This document shows, piece after piece, positions 19,262 to 28,884 of a DNA stretch of 64,000 nt. The stretch covers positions 1-64,000 of the forward strand of contig JAJXTE010000002.1 in NCBI GenBank assembly GCA_021784115.1, read 5' to 3'. Each line of letters opens with the position of its first letter. Position 1 is the stretch's first letter. Under the pieces are notes generated by a model. The model ran no database searches. It had not been told where the DNA came from and was given only the letters and a program-made list of their open reading frames with translations. The translations under genes were made by a program, and so were the position numbers. The stretch comes from Pseudomonadota bacterium (GTDB taxonomy: Bacteria > Pseudomonadota > Gammaproteobacteria > Burkholderiales > Thiobacillaceae).

Positions 19262-21478
19262 ATGCATAAGCCCGGCAACATGAAACCCGAATATCGCTCA
19301 CTCCATCGTGCACGGCAAGGAGTGGTACTGCTTTTTCTGGCGGTTGGGGCGTGGTATCTGAACTGGCGACTGGGAAGCTTCAACGCAGAGCACCCAATCT
19401 TCTCCAGGCTGCTATATGCCGCCGAGCTGTTTGGTTTTACCACGGCTGTCCTGAACGTTTTCATGACCTGGCGGCTCAGCGTGCGCAGTGCGCCCTCCCC
19501 CGCCGCTGGGCTCAAGGTCGACGTCTTCATTCCCACCTACAACGAGGATGTCGAGATGGTGCGGCGCACCGCGCTGGCGGCGCGGGCGATGGATTATCCG
19601 CATCAGACCTGGATTCTCGACGACGGCGCCCGTCCGGCCATGCGCGACATGGCCGAGTCCCTCGGCTTGCGCTATCTCGCGCGCATCGACAATGCCGACG
19701 CCAAGGCCGGCAACCTCAACCACGCCCTGCCGCACAGCACGGCGGACCTGATCGCGACGTTTGATGCCGACCACGCGCCGCGCCAGGATTTCCTGTTGAA
19801 AACGCTGGGTTATTTTTCTGACCCCGGGGTGGCATTTGTGCAGACGCCACAGGATTTCTACAACCTGGATTCGTTCCAGCACCGAACCGATGCGGACGGC
19901 CACGTTGCGTGGTCCGAACAGTCACTGTTCTTCAGGGTGATCCAGCGTGGCAAGGACTACTGGAACGCCGCGTTCTATTGCGGCAGTTGCGCGGTGATTC
20001 GTCGTCAGTCGCTCGACTCTGTCGGCGGGTTTGCGACAGGCACGGTGACCGAGGATATTCACACCAGCCTGCTGCTGCACAAGAAAGGCTATCGTTCGGT
20101 ATATCACGACGAGGCGCTGGCATACGGCGTGGCGCCTGCCAAAATCGAGCCATTCCTCAAGCAGCGGGTGCGCTGGGGGATCGGCGCAATGAATGTCTGG
20201 CGCAAGGAGGGCATTCTGTTTGCGCGCGGCCTGACGCTTCCACAGCGTCTGAATTATCTGGCCACCGTGCTGGCGTATTTTGATGGCTGGCAAAAGACAT
20301 TCTTCTATTTCGCACCGGTGTACGTGCTGATGGCGGGTGCCATGCCGATCGCCACGAATGGCTGGGTGTTCCTGCTGCATTTCGTGCCGTATTACCTGTT
20401 GAACTTCCTGGCGTTCGAGGAGATATCGCGCGGCTACGGGCGCAGCCTCCTGATCGAGCAATACAACATGGCGCGTTTTGCCAGTTTTGCCTGGTCGACG
20501 CTGGGCTTGTTCAAGGTGCGCAAACGCTTTGGCGTGACCGCGAAGGAACTGGGTGGGCACACACGCGGTCTGGGTTTCTTGCTGCCGCAACTCGCTGTCG
20601 TGGGCCTCAATGGACTGGCGATCCCGGTAGGTATCGTGCTGTTCTATTTCAACGGTCACCTGCCCGAGGACGGTATGTGGGCCAATGTGATATGGGCCTC
20701 GATCAACAGCTGGCTTGCCGTGTCGGTGGTGCGTTTCACCGTGGAGCGTGGGGTCAACCGGCGCAATGAATACCGTTTCGTCATGCCGCTGCCGGCACGC
20801 CTGAATGGCGTGCTGGGAACCGTAGACGATCTGTCACCCAGGGGGCTCAGCTTTTATGGCGTACTGGGCCCGGTGAAGGTGGGGGACAGGATGCCCGTCA
20901 CCTTGTACTTGCCGGACGGCACGATCGAGGCGCAGCTTGAAATCCGTGCGCTGGTTCATGCAGCAGAAGGCGAGCAGGCGTATATCCGTTCGATCGGTGG
21001 CATTTTCACTGCGCTGCCGCAGCCCGCGACCCAGCGCATCGAACAGTTCCTCTATGGTTCGGATGCGCAGAGGCGGGTCAATCAGTATCGTGAAGACAGC
21101 CCGACTCCCTTGCAACGCCTGGGGTTGGTCGATAAACCGCACGCCTCGCCCGGGGGCGTCAACTATTGGACAAGCTGTGAGATGTCAACCGACGCGGCCA
21201 GGACAGCCAACCCTCTGGCCGGGCTGGTCCGCATCCAGTCGGAGAGCGGACACGTCCGCCTGCTGGTGCATCAGCGGCTCGATGCCGGCTGCAGTTACGT
21301 CATTCAGGCGCATAGCCGGGCGGGCTTGCGTTCCCTGCACGCGACAGCCGGTGGTTACGAAACCATTTTGACCGGCTTGGGCGCACTGTACCTGTACCGG
21401 ATGGCCCTGCTGGCCGCGCCTGCCGTCCCGGCTATGTTCGAGGACGCGCCGGTGGCGCGTCCTGCCGTCGCTGCGTGA
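19262..21478 (+). CDS. BcsA-like GT2 synthase (cellulose synthase family) with C-terminal PilZ domain
   Basis: FIPTYNEDVEMVRRT, ATFDADHAPRQDFL, TEDIHTSLLLHKKGYRS, QRVRW (QxxRW); PilZ RNEYR (RxxxR) and DLSPRG (D/NxSxxG). Start could also be 19280. Confidence 0.88.
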   Translation: MHKPGNMKPEYRSLHRARQGVVLLFLAVGAWYLNWRLGSFNAEHPIFSRLLYAAELFGFTTAVLNVFMTWRLSVRSAPSPAAGLKVDVFIPTYNEDVEMVRRTALAARAMDYPHQTWILDDGARPAMRDMAESLGLRYLARIDNADAKAGNLNHALPHSTADLIATFDADHAPRQDFLLKTLGYFSDPGVAFVQTPQDFYNLDSFQHRTDADGHVAWSEQSLFFRVIQRGKDYWNAAFYCGSCAVIRRQSLDSVGGFATGTVTEDIHTSLLLHKKGYRSVYHDEALAYGVAPAKIEPFLKQRVRWGIGAMNVWRKEGILFARGLTLPQRLNYLATVLAYFDGWQKTFFYFAPVYVLMAGAMPIATNGWVFLLHFVPYYLLNFLAFEEISRGYGRSLLIEQYNMARFASFAWSTLGLFKVRKRFGVTAKELGGHTRGLGFLLPQLAVVGLNGLAIPVGIVLFYFNGHLPEDGMWANVIWASINSWLAVSVVRFTVERGVNRRNEYRFVMPLPARLNGVLGTVDDLSPRGLSFYGVLGPVKVGDRMPVTLYLPDGTIEAQLEIRALVHAAEGEQAYIRSIGGIFTALPQPATQRIEQFLYGSDAQRRVNQYREDSPTPLQRLGLVDKPHASPGGVNYWTSCEMSTDAARTANPLAGLVRIQSESGHVRLLVHQRLDAGCSYVIQAHSRAGLRSLHATAGGYETILTGLGALYLYRMALLAAPAVPAMFEDAPVARPAVAA

Positions 21479-22209
21479 TGATGGGCATCACGCGTGCCCC
21501 CATTTTCAGGTCGAGCCAAGGCAGGTTGAGACTGCTGCTGGCGAGTTTGATCGTCGCGACGGCTCCTGCGTGGGCACAGGAGCGGATTGCGCTGGCGGGC
21601 CTGGAGGCAGGCCGCGATAACGGGTACGCCTATTGGGGGACGGTACTGCCTCTCCCGGGGCAGCATCTGGGCCAGGGGTTTGTACAGCGTTACTGGCTCG
21701 ATTACGTTGCCTATCGCTATGAAAAACTGCCGCAGCAGGACATCGACGCCAAGGCGGCGGGGGTCGAGGCGGCGCTGGGATACCAGCAAAGCAGCGCGAA
21801 TGGCTGGTGGGGAGCGTATCTCGGCCCACGCTACGCCAGCACGCGTTTGAGTCCAGACGACCCGGGGAACAATGATCGGGGGGGGCACTTGCGAGCCAAG
21901 CTGCAGTTCGAGGGGGAAACGGAATTGGGTGCGGGCTGGCGCCTCAACGGCATCGCGAGCCATCTGATCGGGCAATCGAGTTATTGGTTGCGCTTCCGTG
22001 CGCAAACCAGGCTGGACAACCAGCTGCTGCTTGGCCCCGAACTGGTCGTGCAGGGCGACCTCTCCTATCGCCTGTTCAAGCTCGGCGTGTATGTCGGTGG
22101 CATCAAGCTGGGGCGCGATGCGGCGCTTACCGTGAAGGCGGGCGCCAGCAAGCTGGATTCGGGCTCGGCTGGCGCGTATGCCGGGATTGAGTGGTACCTG
22201 CCGTATTGA
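21475..22209 (+). CDS. BcsS-like outer-membrane/exported protein of the cellulose locus
   Basis: Signal peptide; beta-rich pattern (YLGPRYASTRLSPDD..., ending GAYAGIEWYLPY); 4-nt overlap with bcsA-like gene. Family assignment from memory. Confidence 0.55.
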   Translation: MMMGITRAPIFRSSQGRLRLLLASLIVATAPAWAQERIALAGLEAGRDNGYAYWGTVLPLPGQHLGQGFVQRYWLDYVAYRYEKLPQQDIDAKAAGVEAALGYQQSSANGWWGAYLGPRYASTRLSPDDPGNNDRGGHLRAKLQFEGETELGAGWRLNGIASHLIGQSSYWLRFRAQTRLDNQLLLGPELVVQGDLSYRLFKLGVYVGGIKLGRDAALTVKAGASKLDSGSAGAYAGIEWYLPY

Positions 22210-22234
22210 CCCTGCAGCAACGCATTGACAACAA

Positions 22235-22264
22235 GGAAAAGGGCGGCCTCGGCCGCCCTTTCCA
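22235..22264. terminator. Strong stem-loop, probable (bidirectional) terminator
   Basis: ggaaaagggcggcc-tc-ggccgccctttcc between convergent genes. Confidence 0.75.
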
Positions 22265-22281
22265 TTCACGAAGGCGAGGCC

Positions 22282-23001
22282 TTATCCACCGACAGGGCGC
22301 TGGCGCATGCGCCACGCCAGGGCCAGCAAGCCCAGGGCCATCAGGGGTGCGGCAGTGGGCTCCGGCACCACCGACACGCGTACATTGTCGAGCCCCCAGC
22401 TTTCGTCATCCAGGCTCTGCAGCCCGTAGCCGCTGAAATTGAGTGTGAGCTGGTCGGTGTCGTGTGCAAACGCAAAACTCAGCCGATAGACCGAATCCAT
22501 GACTTGTGAAGTCTGCTGGATGCCATCGACGAACACATACCCCAGCGAATACGTTTCGGCAGCACCGGCAAATGCCGGATTGACGGCAGCAGGACCGAAC
22601 GTCTGTCCGGCCGGGTTGCCGTTGCTGAAGGTCTTGTCCAGCAAAACGGGGCCTCCGCCAACCGACACCTTGAAGGCATCGTTGCCATAATCGTAGGAGG
22701 TGCCGGCTGAACTGCCGTCCCAGGAGCGGATCAGGTAAAGATCGAAATCAAGTTGTACGCCGCTGTGGGCGCCCAGGCCAGCCAGCGAAAGCGAAACCGT
22801 GTCATTACCGAATTCGCCCAGGAAAGTTCGCGGACCGAACCAGTATGGCGTCGGCGCATTTTCGGTCAGGGTCTGCGACCACTCGCTGCCCGCGCCCGAC
22901 TGAAAATCATTCTGGTAGACGATGACCGCGCTGGCGGATTGACCTGTCGTCAAACCGGCAAGGCCGGCAACCAGACTGAGGTTGAGTTTTGTAAGTTTCA
23001 T
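22282..23001 (-). CDS. PEP-CTERM sorting domain protein
   Basis: N-terminal signal peptide; C-terminus VPEPTAAPLMALGLLALAWRMRQRP (PEP motif, TM, basic tail). Confidence 0.92.
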   Translation of the reverse strand: MKLTKLNLSLVAGLAGLTTGQSASAVIVYQNDFQSGAGSEWSQTLTENAPTPYWFGPRTFLGEFGNDTVSLSLAGLGAHSGVQLDFDLYLIRSWDGSSAGTSYDYGNDAFKVSVGGGPVLLDKTFSNGNPAGQTFGPAAVNPAFAGAAETYSLGYVFVDGIQQTSQVMDSVYRLSFAFAHDTDQLTLNFSGYGLQSLDDESWGLDNVRVSVVPEPTAAPLMALGLLALAWRMRQRPVGG

Positions 23002-23251
23002 TTCCCCTCCCGGAATTATTATTCGCTGTTATGCAGCAAACTTTGTTCCAGGAAGCGTGGCGTGGGTCTGACGCAGGTTCCTGACGGGGGGCGCGGCGAA
23101 ACAAGTGAATGAGGGGGCTGCGCGTTTTGAGCGTGAATTGGCGGCAGCCGGGGGTGTTGGGATGTCGACGTGGGTGTTGGCTTTCGCGCGGCGGGGGGGC
23201 TTGCTCGAGCACGCTCGTGCCGCAGGGCGCGAACGGCAGTCGCAGCGGCGC

Positions 23252-23455
23252 TCAGTGCGACCTGCCGCTGGGCTTGCCCTTCAGGCGATAGAGCGTCCCG
23301 CAATAGGGGCAGAGGGCATCGCCGCGCGCCTCGATCGGCAGATAGACGCGCGGGTGGGCATTCCAGTCGGTCTGTTGCGGCGTCGGGCAGTGCAGCGGCA
23401 GGTCGCTTTCGGTAATCTCGATGACACGCTGGGTGTTGTCGTGCAATTCGCTCAT
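23252..23455 (-). CDS. Small zinc-finger domain protein (NDUFS6-like)
   Basis: 67 aa with LPLHCP...HPRVYLPIEARGDALCPYCGTLYRLKG. Confidence 0.85.
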   Translation of the reverse strand: MSELHDNTQRVIEITESDLPLHCPTPQQTDWNAHPRVYLPIEARGDALCPYCGTLYRLKGKPSGRSH

Positions 23456-23467
23456 GGCGCGCCCGCC

Positions 23468-24388
23468 TCAGACCGGCGTGAGCCAGTCGGTGTGGGCGGC
23501 GGAACGGCCATGCACACAGTCGAAATACAAGGCCTGCAGCTTCGCCGTGATGGGGCCGCGCGTGCCTTCGCCGATGGACCGGTTGTCGAGTTCGCGGATC
23601 GGCGTAACTTCGGCGGCGGTGCCGGTGAAGAAGGCCTCGTCTGCGATGTAGACCTCGTCGCGGGTGATGCGCTTTTCAATCACCTCCAGGCCGTTTTCCT
23701 GGGCGAGCTGGATGATGGTGTCGCGGGTGAGGCCGACCAGGGCGGAGCTTGGGTCCGGCGTGTAGAGCTTGCCGTCGCGGACGATGAAGATGTTCTCGCC
23801 CGATCCTTCGGAGACAAAGCCGTCGACGTCCAGCAGCAGCGCCTCGTCGTAGCCGTCCATCTCGGCTTCCTTGTGCGCGAGGATGGAGTTCATGTAGTTG
23901 CCGTTGGCCTTGGCCTTGCACATGGTGACATTGGAGTGATGACGCGAGAACGAACTGGTCTTGACGCGGATGCCGCGCTCCAGCGCTTCCTTCCCAAGAT
24001 ACGTGCCCCACGGCCAGGCTGCGACGATGACGTGCACCGACAGGTTCTTCGCCGAGATCCCCATGGCCTCGGAACCGAAAAACGCCATCGGACGGAGGTA
24101 GCCGGATTCGAGCTTGTTCTCGCGCACAACGGTGCGCTGCGCTTCGGAAATCGTGGCCTTGTCGAACGGCATCTTCATGCCGAGGATGTGCGCGGAATTG
24201 AACAGCCGTTTGGTGTGTTCCTGCAGCCGGAAAATCGACGTGCCCTGTTCGGCCTTGTAGGCGCGCACGCCCTCGAAAACGCCCATGCCGTAGTGCAGGG
24301 TGTGGGTGAGGACGTGGGTGGTGGCGTCGCGCCAGGGGACGAGCTTGCCGTCGTACCAGATGACGCCGTCGCGGTCGGCCATGGACAT
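23468..24388 (-). CDS. ilvE: Branched-chain amino acid aminotransferase
   Basis: MADRDGVIWYDGKLVPWRDATTHVLTHTLHYGMGVFEGVRAY; fold-type IV PLP motifs EGSGENIFIVRDGKLYTP. Confidence 0.95.
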   Translation of the reverse strand: MSMADRDGVIWYDGKLVPWRDATTHVLTHTLHYGMGVFEGVRAYKAEQGTSIFRLQEHTKRLFNSAHILGMKMPFDKATISEAQRTVVRENKLESGYLRPMAFFGSEAMGISAKNLSVHVIVAAWPWGTYLGKEALERGIRVKTSSFSRHHSNVTMCKAKANGNYMNSILAHKEAEMDGYDEALLLDVDGFVSEGSGENIFIVRDGKLYTPDPSSALVGLTRDTIIQLAQENGLEVIEKRITRDEVYIADEAFFTGTAAEVTPIRELDNRSIGEGTRGPITAKLQALYFDCVHGRSAAHTDWLTPV

Positions 24389-24582
24389 GGTGGAGAGTCT
24401 CTTAACGAATGGAAAACGCGAATCTTACCGGATTCCGGGTGCCGCGAGGCACCCCCGGCGGGGGTCGCGGTGACGTGGGGAGTAGGGGCCCTGCGAGGGA
24501 AGGCCGCGTGTCCGCACCCCTGCCTGCGCCGCCCCCTGAGCCGCAGTTTGGGCGTCGTCATGGCATCACGGTGGCGCGGGCT

Positions 24583-24906
24583 CTAAAGGTATGCCTTGGC
24601 TTCCTCGCCGGGATTGGGCAGCCCCGCCAGGCGCCAGGTCTCGCGCGGACTGGGAAACAGCTGGTGCATGCAGTCGGGGACTTGCCCGACGAGGTGGCAG
24701 ACGTGGCTGAGTGCGGTGACGCTGCCGTGCCTGGAAAATTCATCGCGCAAGGCGCGCAGCAGGCCAAGCTGCATTTCGTTGAGGGCGCCGATGCCGTCGG
24801 TCTGGGCGATGCGGTCGGCCAGGCTTTCACTCCACATGGCGGGGTCGACCAAAAAGCCGTCGAGGTCGAAGACGGCGGGGCCTGACGTATTGAGCCGCGT
24901 GTCCAT
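24583..24906 (-). CDS. TusE/DsrC/DsvC-family protein lacking C-terminal cysteines
   Basis: FDLDGFLVDPAMWSESLADRIAQTDGI and LFPSPRETWRLAGLPNPGEEAKAYL align to the DsrC family by eye. Confidence 0.8.
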   Translation of the reverse strand: MDTRLNTSGPAVFDLDGFLVDPAMWSESLADRIAQTDGIGALNEMQLGLLRALRDEFSRHGSVTALSHVCHLVGQVPDCMHQLFPSPRETWRLAGLPNPGEEAKAYL

Positions 24907-25200
24907 GACAATCTCCTCTTGCGGTTACGCTGCGAATGTTATGTATAGCACTTTGCCCGCAATCAGCCTGGCGACGTCATCCGCTGAAGAATGGCCCGGA
25001 TCCCGACACGTTCGCGGCCGGGCGTCGGGCGCCACGGCTGAGCCGAGCAGGGTGCGAGGAAGTGTCCTGGCGGTGCCGCAGGACACCAGGCGCGATGCGC
25101 CGGCGGGTGGGCCGCGCCGTCCGGCGCGGGGCGTCCATGCTGCACGAGGCGGCGACGCCGAATTGAAGCGCACCTGCCGCGGGCGCCGCAGCCTGGCGGC

Positions 25201-26235
25201 TCATCGGCGATCGAGTTGCTTTACCAGCGTGCGTATGGGGGCGGGCAGCGCCGCGTCGAGCGCATCCGCCAGGGGCAGCCAGACCTGGCCGGGCAGCGTC
25301 GCGTGGCGCGGTGCGAGATGGAGTCTTACCGGCCGGATATGCAGCCTGAAGTGGGTGAAGCTGTGCGTGAATTGCGGCAGCGCCTGTTGGGTCAACGGGA
25401 CGAAGCCGAAGCGGTCGCGGCAGTGTCCGGCCGCGTCGGCGTCGGGGGCGAGTTCGGGCAGGCTCCACAGACCGCCCCATATGCCCTGCGAGGGGCGCTT
25501 TTCGAGCATCAGTTCGCCGCGGTCGAGCAGCAGCAGCATCTGCACCTGCTTTTCGGGCAGGGTTTTTTTGGGGCGCGGCGTGGGCAGTTCGTCGATGCGG
25601 CATTGCGTGCGCGCGATACAGTCGCCATTGACCGGACAGGCAGTGCAGTCCGGCCGACTGCGGGTGCAGACGAGCGCGCCGAGATCCATCATGCCTTGCG
25701 TGTAGGCCTCGATCCCGGCCCGCGGCAGTCGCGATTCGGCCAGCGTCCACAGCGCCGCTTCGACTTTCCTGTCGCCCGGCCAGCCGGCAAGTCCGCCGTG
25801 GCGAGCCAGCACGCGCTTGACGTTGCCGTCGAGAATGGCGCATGGCTGGCCGAATGCCAGCGCGGCGATGGCGGCGGCGGTCGAGCGTCCAACCCCCGGC
25901 AATCGTGCGATGGCGTCCGGCGTGGATGGGAAGGCGCCACCATGGCCCGCGATGATGCTGCGTGCGGCCGCGTGCAGATTGCGCGCGCGGCTGTAGTAGC
26001 CGAGACCGCTCCACAATGCGAGCACCTCGTCCTCATGGGCGGCGGCCAAGGCCGGCAGAACAGGGAAGCGTGCGAGAAAGCGCTCGAAGTAGGGGATGAC
26101 CGTGGCGACCTGCGTCTGCTGCAGCATGATTTCTGACAGCCAGATGTGATAAGGGTCGCGCGTGGCCTGCCATGGCAGGCTATGGCGGCCGTGGTGCCGG
26201 TGCCAGCTGACGATGCGGGAAGCGAACGATTTCAC
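25201..26235 (-). CDS. mutY: A/G-specific adenine glycosylase
   Basis: LPWQATRDPYHIWLSEIMLQQTQVATVIPYFERFL; Fe-S ligands CTRSRPDCTACPVNGDC; GTG start at 26235. Confidence 0.94.
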   Translation of the reverse strand: MKSFASRIVSWHRHHGRHSLPWQATRDPYHIWLSEIMLQQTQVATVIPYFERFLARFPVLPALAAAHEDEVLALWSGLGYYSRARNLHAAARSIIAGHGGAFPSTPDAIARLPGVGRSTAAAIAALAFGQPCAILDGNVKRVLARHGGLAGWPGDRKVEAALWTLAESRLPRAGIEAYTQGMMDLGALVCTRSRPDCTACPVNGDCIARTQCRIDELPTPRPKKTLPEKQVQMLLLLDRGELMLEKRPSQGIWGGLWSLPELAPDADAAGHCRDRFGFVPLTQQALPQFTHSFTHFRLHIRPVRLHLAPRHATLPGQVWLPLADALDAALPAPIRTLVKQLDRR

Positions 26236-26383
26236 CCCGGCAGGGTAGCCGGGGTGGAGGGATGAATCAATGCTGGAACCGCCGACGCCTGCAAGGAGTC
26301 GGCCGCGCGTGTCCCCGCGAGGGGAGGCCGTGCCAGCGACACCCCGGTTCCGGAGCCGGTCTGACGGCAAGGACACGTGCTCC

Positions 26384-26440
26384 ACCCGCAAGGGGTAGGC
26401 CGTGGTTGTGTAGCCGACAAATCGGCAACAGCCACGCTCA
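26384..26440. repeat. 57-bp intergenic hairpin element, copy 1
   Basis: Matches 55021..55077 with 8 mismatches by eye; outer stem CGTGGTTGT/ACAGCCACG, inner stem GCCGA-CAAA-TCGGC. Confidence 0.7.
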
Positions 26441-28627
26441 GGCGTGACCGAGTTTCTGGCGGAACAGGTTCATCAGCTTGCCGAACGCCGATTCGGTGAT
26501 CGACTTGCGTTCGACCAGCACGGCCTCGCCGCGGCGCAGCTTGTCGGCCAGGCGTGGCAGGCTGATGGAGAAACTGTTCATGCCGTCCTGGTCCGAGAAC
26601 AGGTAGGTGCTCTTGATGGTGCTGACCCAGCCCAGCCGCGCCCAGCGGAAGGTGCCGTCGTCGTAATGGAATTCCACCCAGGCGCCCTTGCTCATGGCGC
26701 AGGCGAGTTGGGTGAATTCGTCGTCCACGTCGGGCGCGGCCTGGGTCGCCGTCGCGGCGGCTCCAGGGGCGGCCGGGGCAGGCATCAGTTCCTCGATTTC
26801 TTCGGGTGTGATGTCGGGCAGGGGGACCGGCTGGGCGTTGGGGCGCACCGCGTTGGCGTGCAGGATGACCAGCGTGGCAAAGAAACGATCTGAGAGTTTC
26901 TGCGGCAGGTCGATTTCTGCCGTTCCTTCGCGCAGGCGTTTCAGCAGGCCGGGCAGGATACGCACCAGCATCAGGCGCGCGTCCATGTCGGCCTTGGGCT
27001 GCACGCTCCATATCAGCTCGCGCATGGTTTCGACATGGCTGTTGAAATGTGCGCCCTGCTCACCCTCGTTGGTGTAATCCAGGATGAGCAGTTGCGCCCA
27101 GTCGCGGCGCAGGAATTCGCGCACGGCGTCGCCTACGGGCTGGTCCTTGAGCGCCCGGTTGATGAAATCATTCACGATGACCGGCGCGAGTTCGGCACGC
27201 TCGGACTGTTTGATCTGAGCGATGTCCGGCTGCAGGCTGACGTCCAGCGTTTCCTCGAGCGTTTCTTCCAGGGTGGCGCCCATGGCCTCCAGCTCGGCGG
27301 CGGCGGATTCGAATACGGCAATGTCCTTCTCGAAACTGTCGAGCACCCGGCTCACGACCTGCGAGATGGCTTCAAGGCGGGCGTTGCCCGTCTCGTTGTC
27401 GGGAAGGTGCACGGCAAGCGTGGCGATCGCATCCAGCATGCGGCGTACAGGGTGATTCGACTGCGAGAAGAAGTTGCGGTCCAGCATCGCTGCCTTGAGC
27501 ACCGGAATCTGCAGGCGGGCGATTTGCGCCTTGAGGCGATCGGGGATCGAGGCTTCCTCGAATACCACGTCGAACAGCATCGCCACCGCGTCCACCAGCA
27601 CCGCATCGAGCGGGCTTGCAGACTGCATCACCGGACTTTGCTGCAGGCTGCGCAGGACGTTGCTGACTGTGGCGGCTTCGAGGAGGGGCAGCTCGAAGCG
27701 TCCGCCTCCGGGCAGCATCATGGCGCCGGACTGGAGTTGGCTGAGCGAATCGAGGAGGCTGAGGCCTGCAAACGCCGCCCCGCCGGCCGCGCCGCCCGCA
27801 GCCGGGCTGACACCCTGGGCGAGTTGCTCGAACAGCCTGAACATGTCGGAGCCGGTTTTCGCTTGCATGGCGGGCACTCCACCGGCCGACGCGGTACCGG
27901 CCGAAGCCGTGTTGTGCGCCCGGCTTTTCGATCCGATCTTGAGGTCGGGCAGGATGCCACGGTCGATCAGGTGACGGTTGAGGGATTGATATATCTGCGC
28001 GAGCTCGGTGGTCAGTACCAGATCGAACTGGTTCAGCAGCACAATCCGCACGTCCTGCTCCGGCTGCAGGCGGGCGATGCCGTCGAGGAGGGCATCGCAC
28101 AGCGCGCGCGGACCGAGCGGATTGTCGTTTTCCGCCAGGTCGGTCCGACTCAGCAGATGAGCGATTCGGGCATCCAGGGCGACCAGCTCTTCGGCGCTGT
28201 TGTAGCGCAGCCGGGACGTGGCCTTGTCGACTGCCAGCGTGATTTCAAAGTCATGGTCGTCCACCAGCGACAATTCGAGCAGATCGCCACCGGCGGTCTT
28301 CTCGCGGTTGTGCGTGAAGTCGTTGAAGGCCTCGCAGTACGTCTCCTTGCAGGCGCTCAGCAATTCATTGGCCTGCCGGTTGAGGATTCTCTGGGCCGCG
28401 TAGTAGGTGTTTCGTGTTTCCAGCAACGGTGTGCGGTCGGCCATCGCAAGCAGGGTGTTTTCCATTGCCTCGGCCTGCCGGGTAAGCACCCGGGTCGCGC
28501 CCTCGATCAAGAGGTCGCGGCAACCGTGCAGAACGGCCAGCGTCTCGGCGGAGACCTGCGTACGGCGTGATCGCTCGAACTGATTGAGGTTTACTACGAC
28601 TGAATTGTCTGGCATGTCGCGCTCCAT
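26438..28627 (-). CDS. DUF1631 family protein
   Basis: MERDMPDNSVVVNLNQFERSRR...; PVRRMLDAIA, C-terminal WVEFHYDDGTFRWARLGWVS. Confidence 0.85.
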   Translation of the reverse strand: MERDMPDNSVVVNLNQFERSRRTQVSAETLAVLHGCRDLLIEGATRVLTRQAEAMENTLLAMADRTPLLETRNTYYAAQRILNRQANELLSACKETYCEAFNDFTHNREKTAGGDLLELSLVDDHDFEITLAVDKATSRLRYNSAEELVALDARIAHLLSRTDLAENDNPLGPRALCDALLDGIARLQPEQDVRIVLLNQFDLVLTTELAQIYQSLNRHLIDRGILPDLKIGSKSRAHNTASAGTASAGGVPAMQAKTGSDMFRLFEQLAQGVSPAAGGAAGGAAFAGLSLLDSLSQLQSGAMMLPGGGRFELPLLEAATVSNVLRSLQQSPVMQSASPLDAVLVDAVAMLFDVVFEEASIPDRLKAQIARLQIPVLKAAMLDRNFFSQSNHPVRRMLDAIATLAVHLPDNETGNARLEAISQVVSRVLDSFEKDIAVFESAAAELEAMGATLEETLEETLDVSLQPDIAQIKQSERAELAPVIVNDFINRALKDQPVGDAVREFLRRDWAQLLILDYTNEGEQGAHFNSHVETMRELIWSVQPKADMDARLMLVRILPGLLKRLREGTAEIDLPQKLSDRFFATLVILHANAVRPNAQPVPLPDITPEEIEELMPAPAAPGAAATATQAAPDVDDEFTQLACAMSKGAWVEFHYDDGTFRWARLGWVSTIKSTYLFSDQDGMNSFSISLPRLADKLRRGEAVLVERKSITESAFGKLMNLFRQKLGHA

Positions 28628-28884
28628 GGTGATCACCTCGCGGTATCGGCGGTCAGCCGGCCTGGAACGAGGGAGAGGCGTGCGCGTGACAGAATTACTG
28701 CCGGCGGCCCCGCTGTCTCGATCGCCTGCTGTGACGGGCGAGACCGGTAACTTTGCGTCCCCGCCTCGCGGCGGGTTTGCCCTGTTCGGTGGTCGGCGAT
28801 CATGTCGAAGAATCGACAAAAAACCGCATAACTGGCCTATCGGCCCAAGGTGAGAAAAACTTGAGTGCTGTCGGGGAAAAAATC

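Noticed and set aside
23105-24586. 493-aa plus-strand ORF antisense to the zinc-finger gene and ilvE
   Set aside because: Antisense shadow of IlvE
24907-25200. ORFs in the gap between the DsrC-like gene and mutY
   Set aside because: Arg/Ala/Pro-rich translations in several frames, no start context or family signal
26341-26360. ccggttccggagccgg palindrome near mutY as an operator
   Set aside because: Short GC palindromes are expected by chance at this composition and no regulator is nearby
27035-28570. 511-aa plus-strand ORF antisense to DUF1631
   Set aside because: Antisense shadow; no family signature
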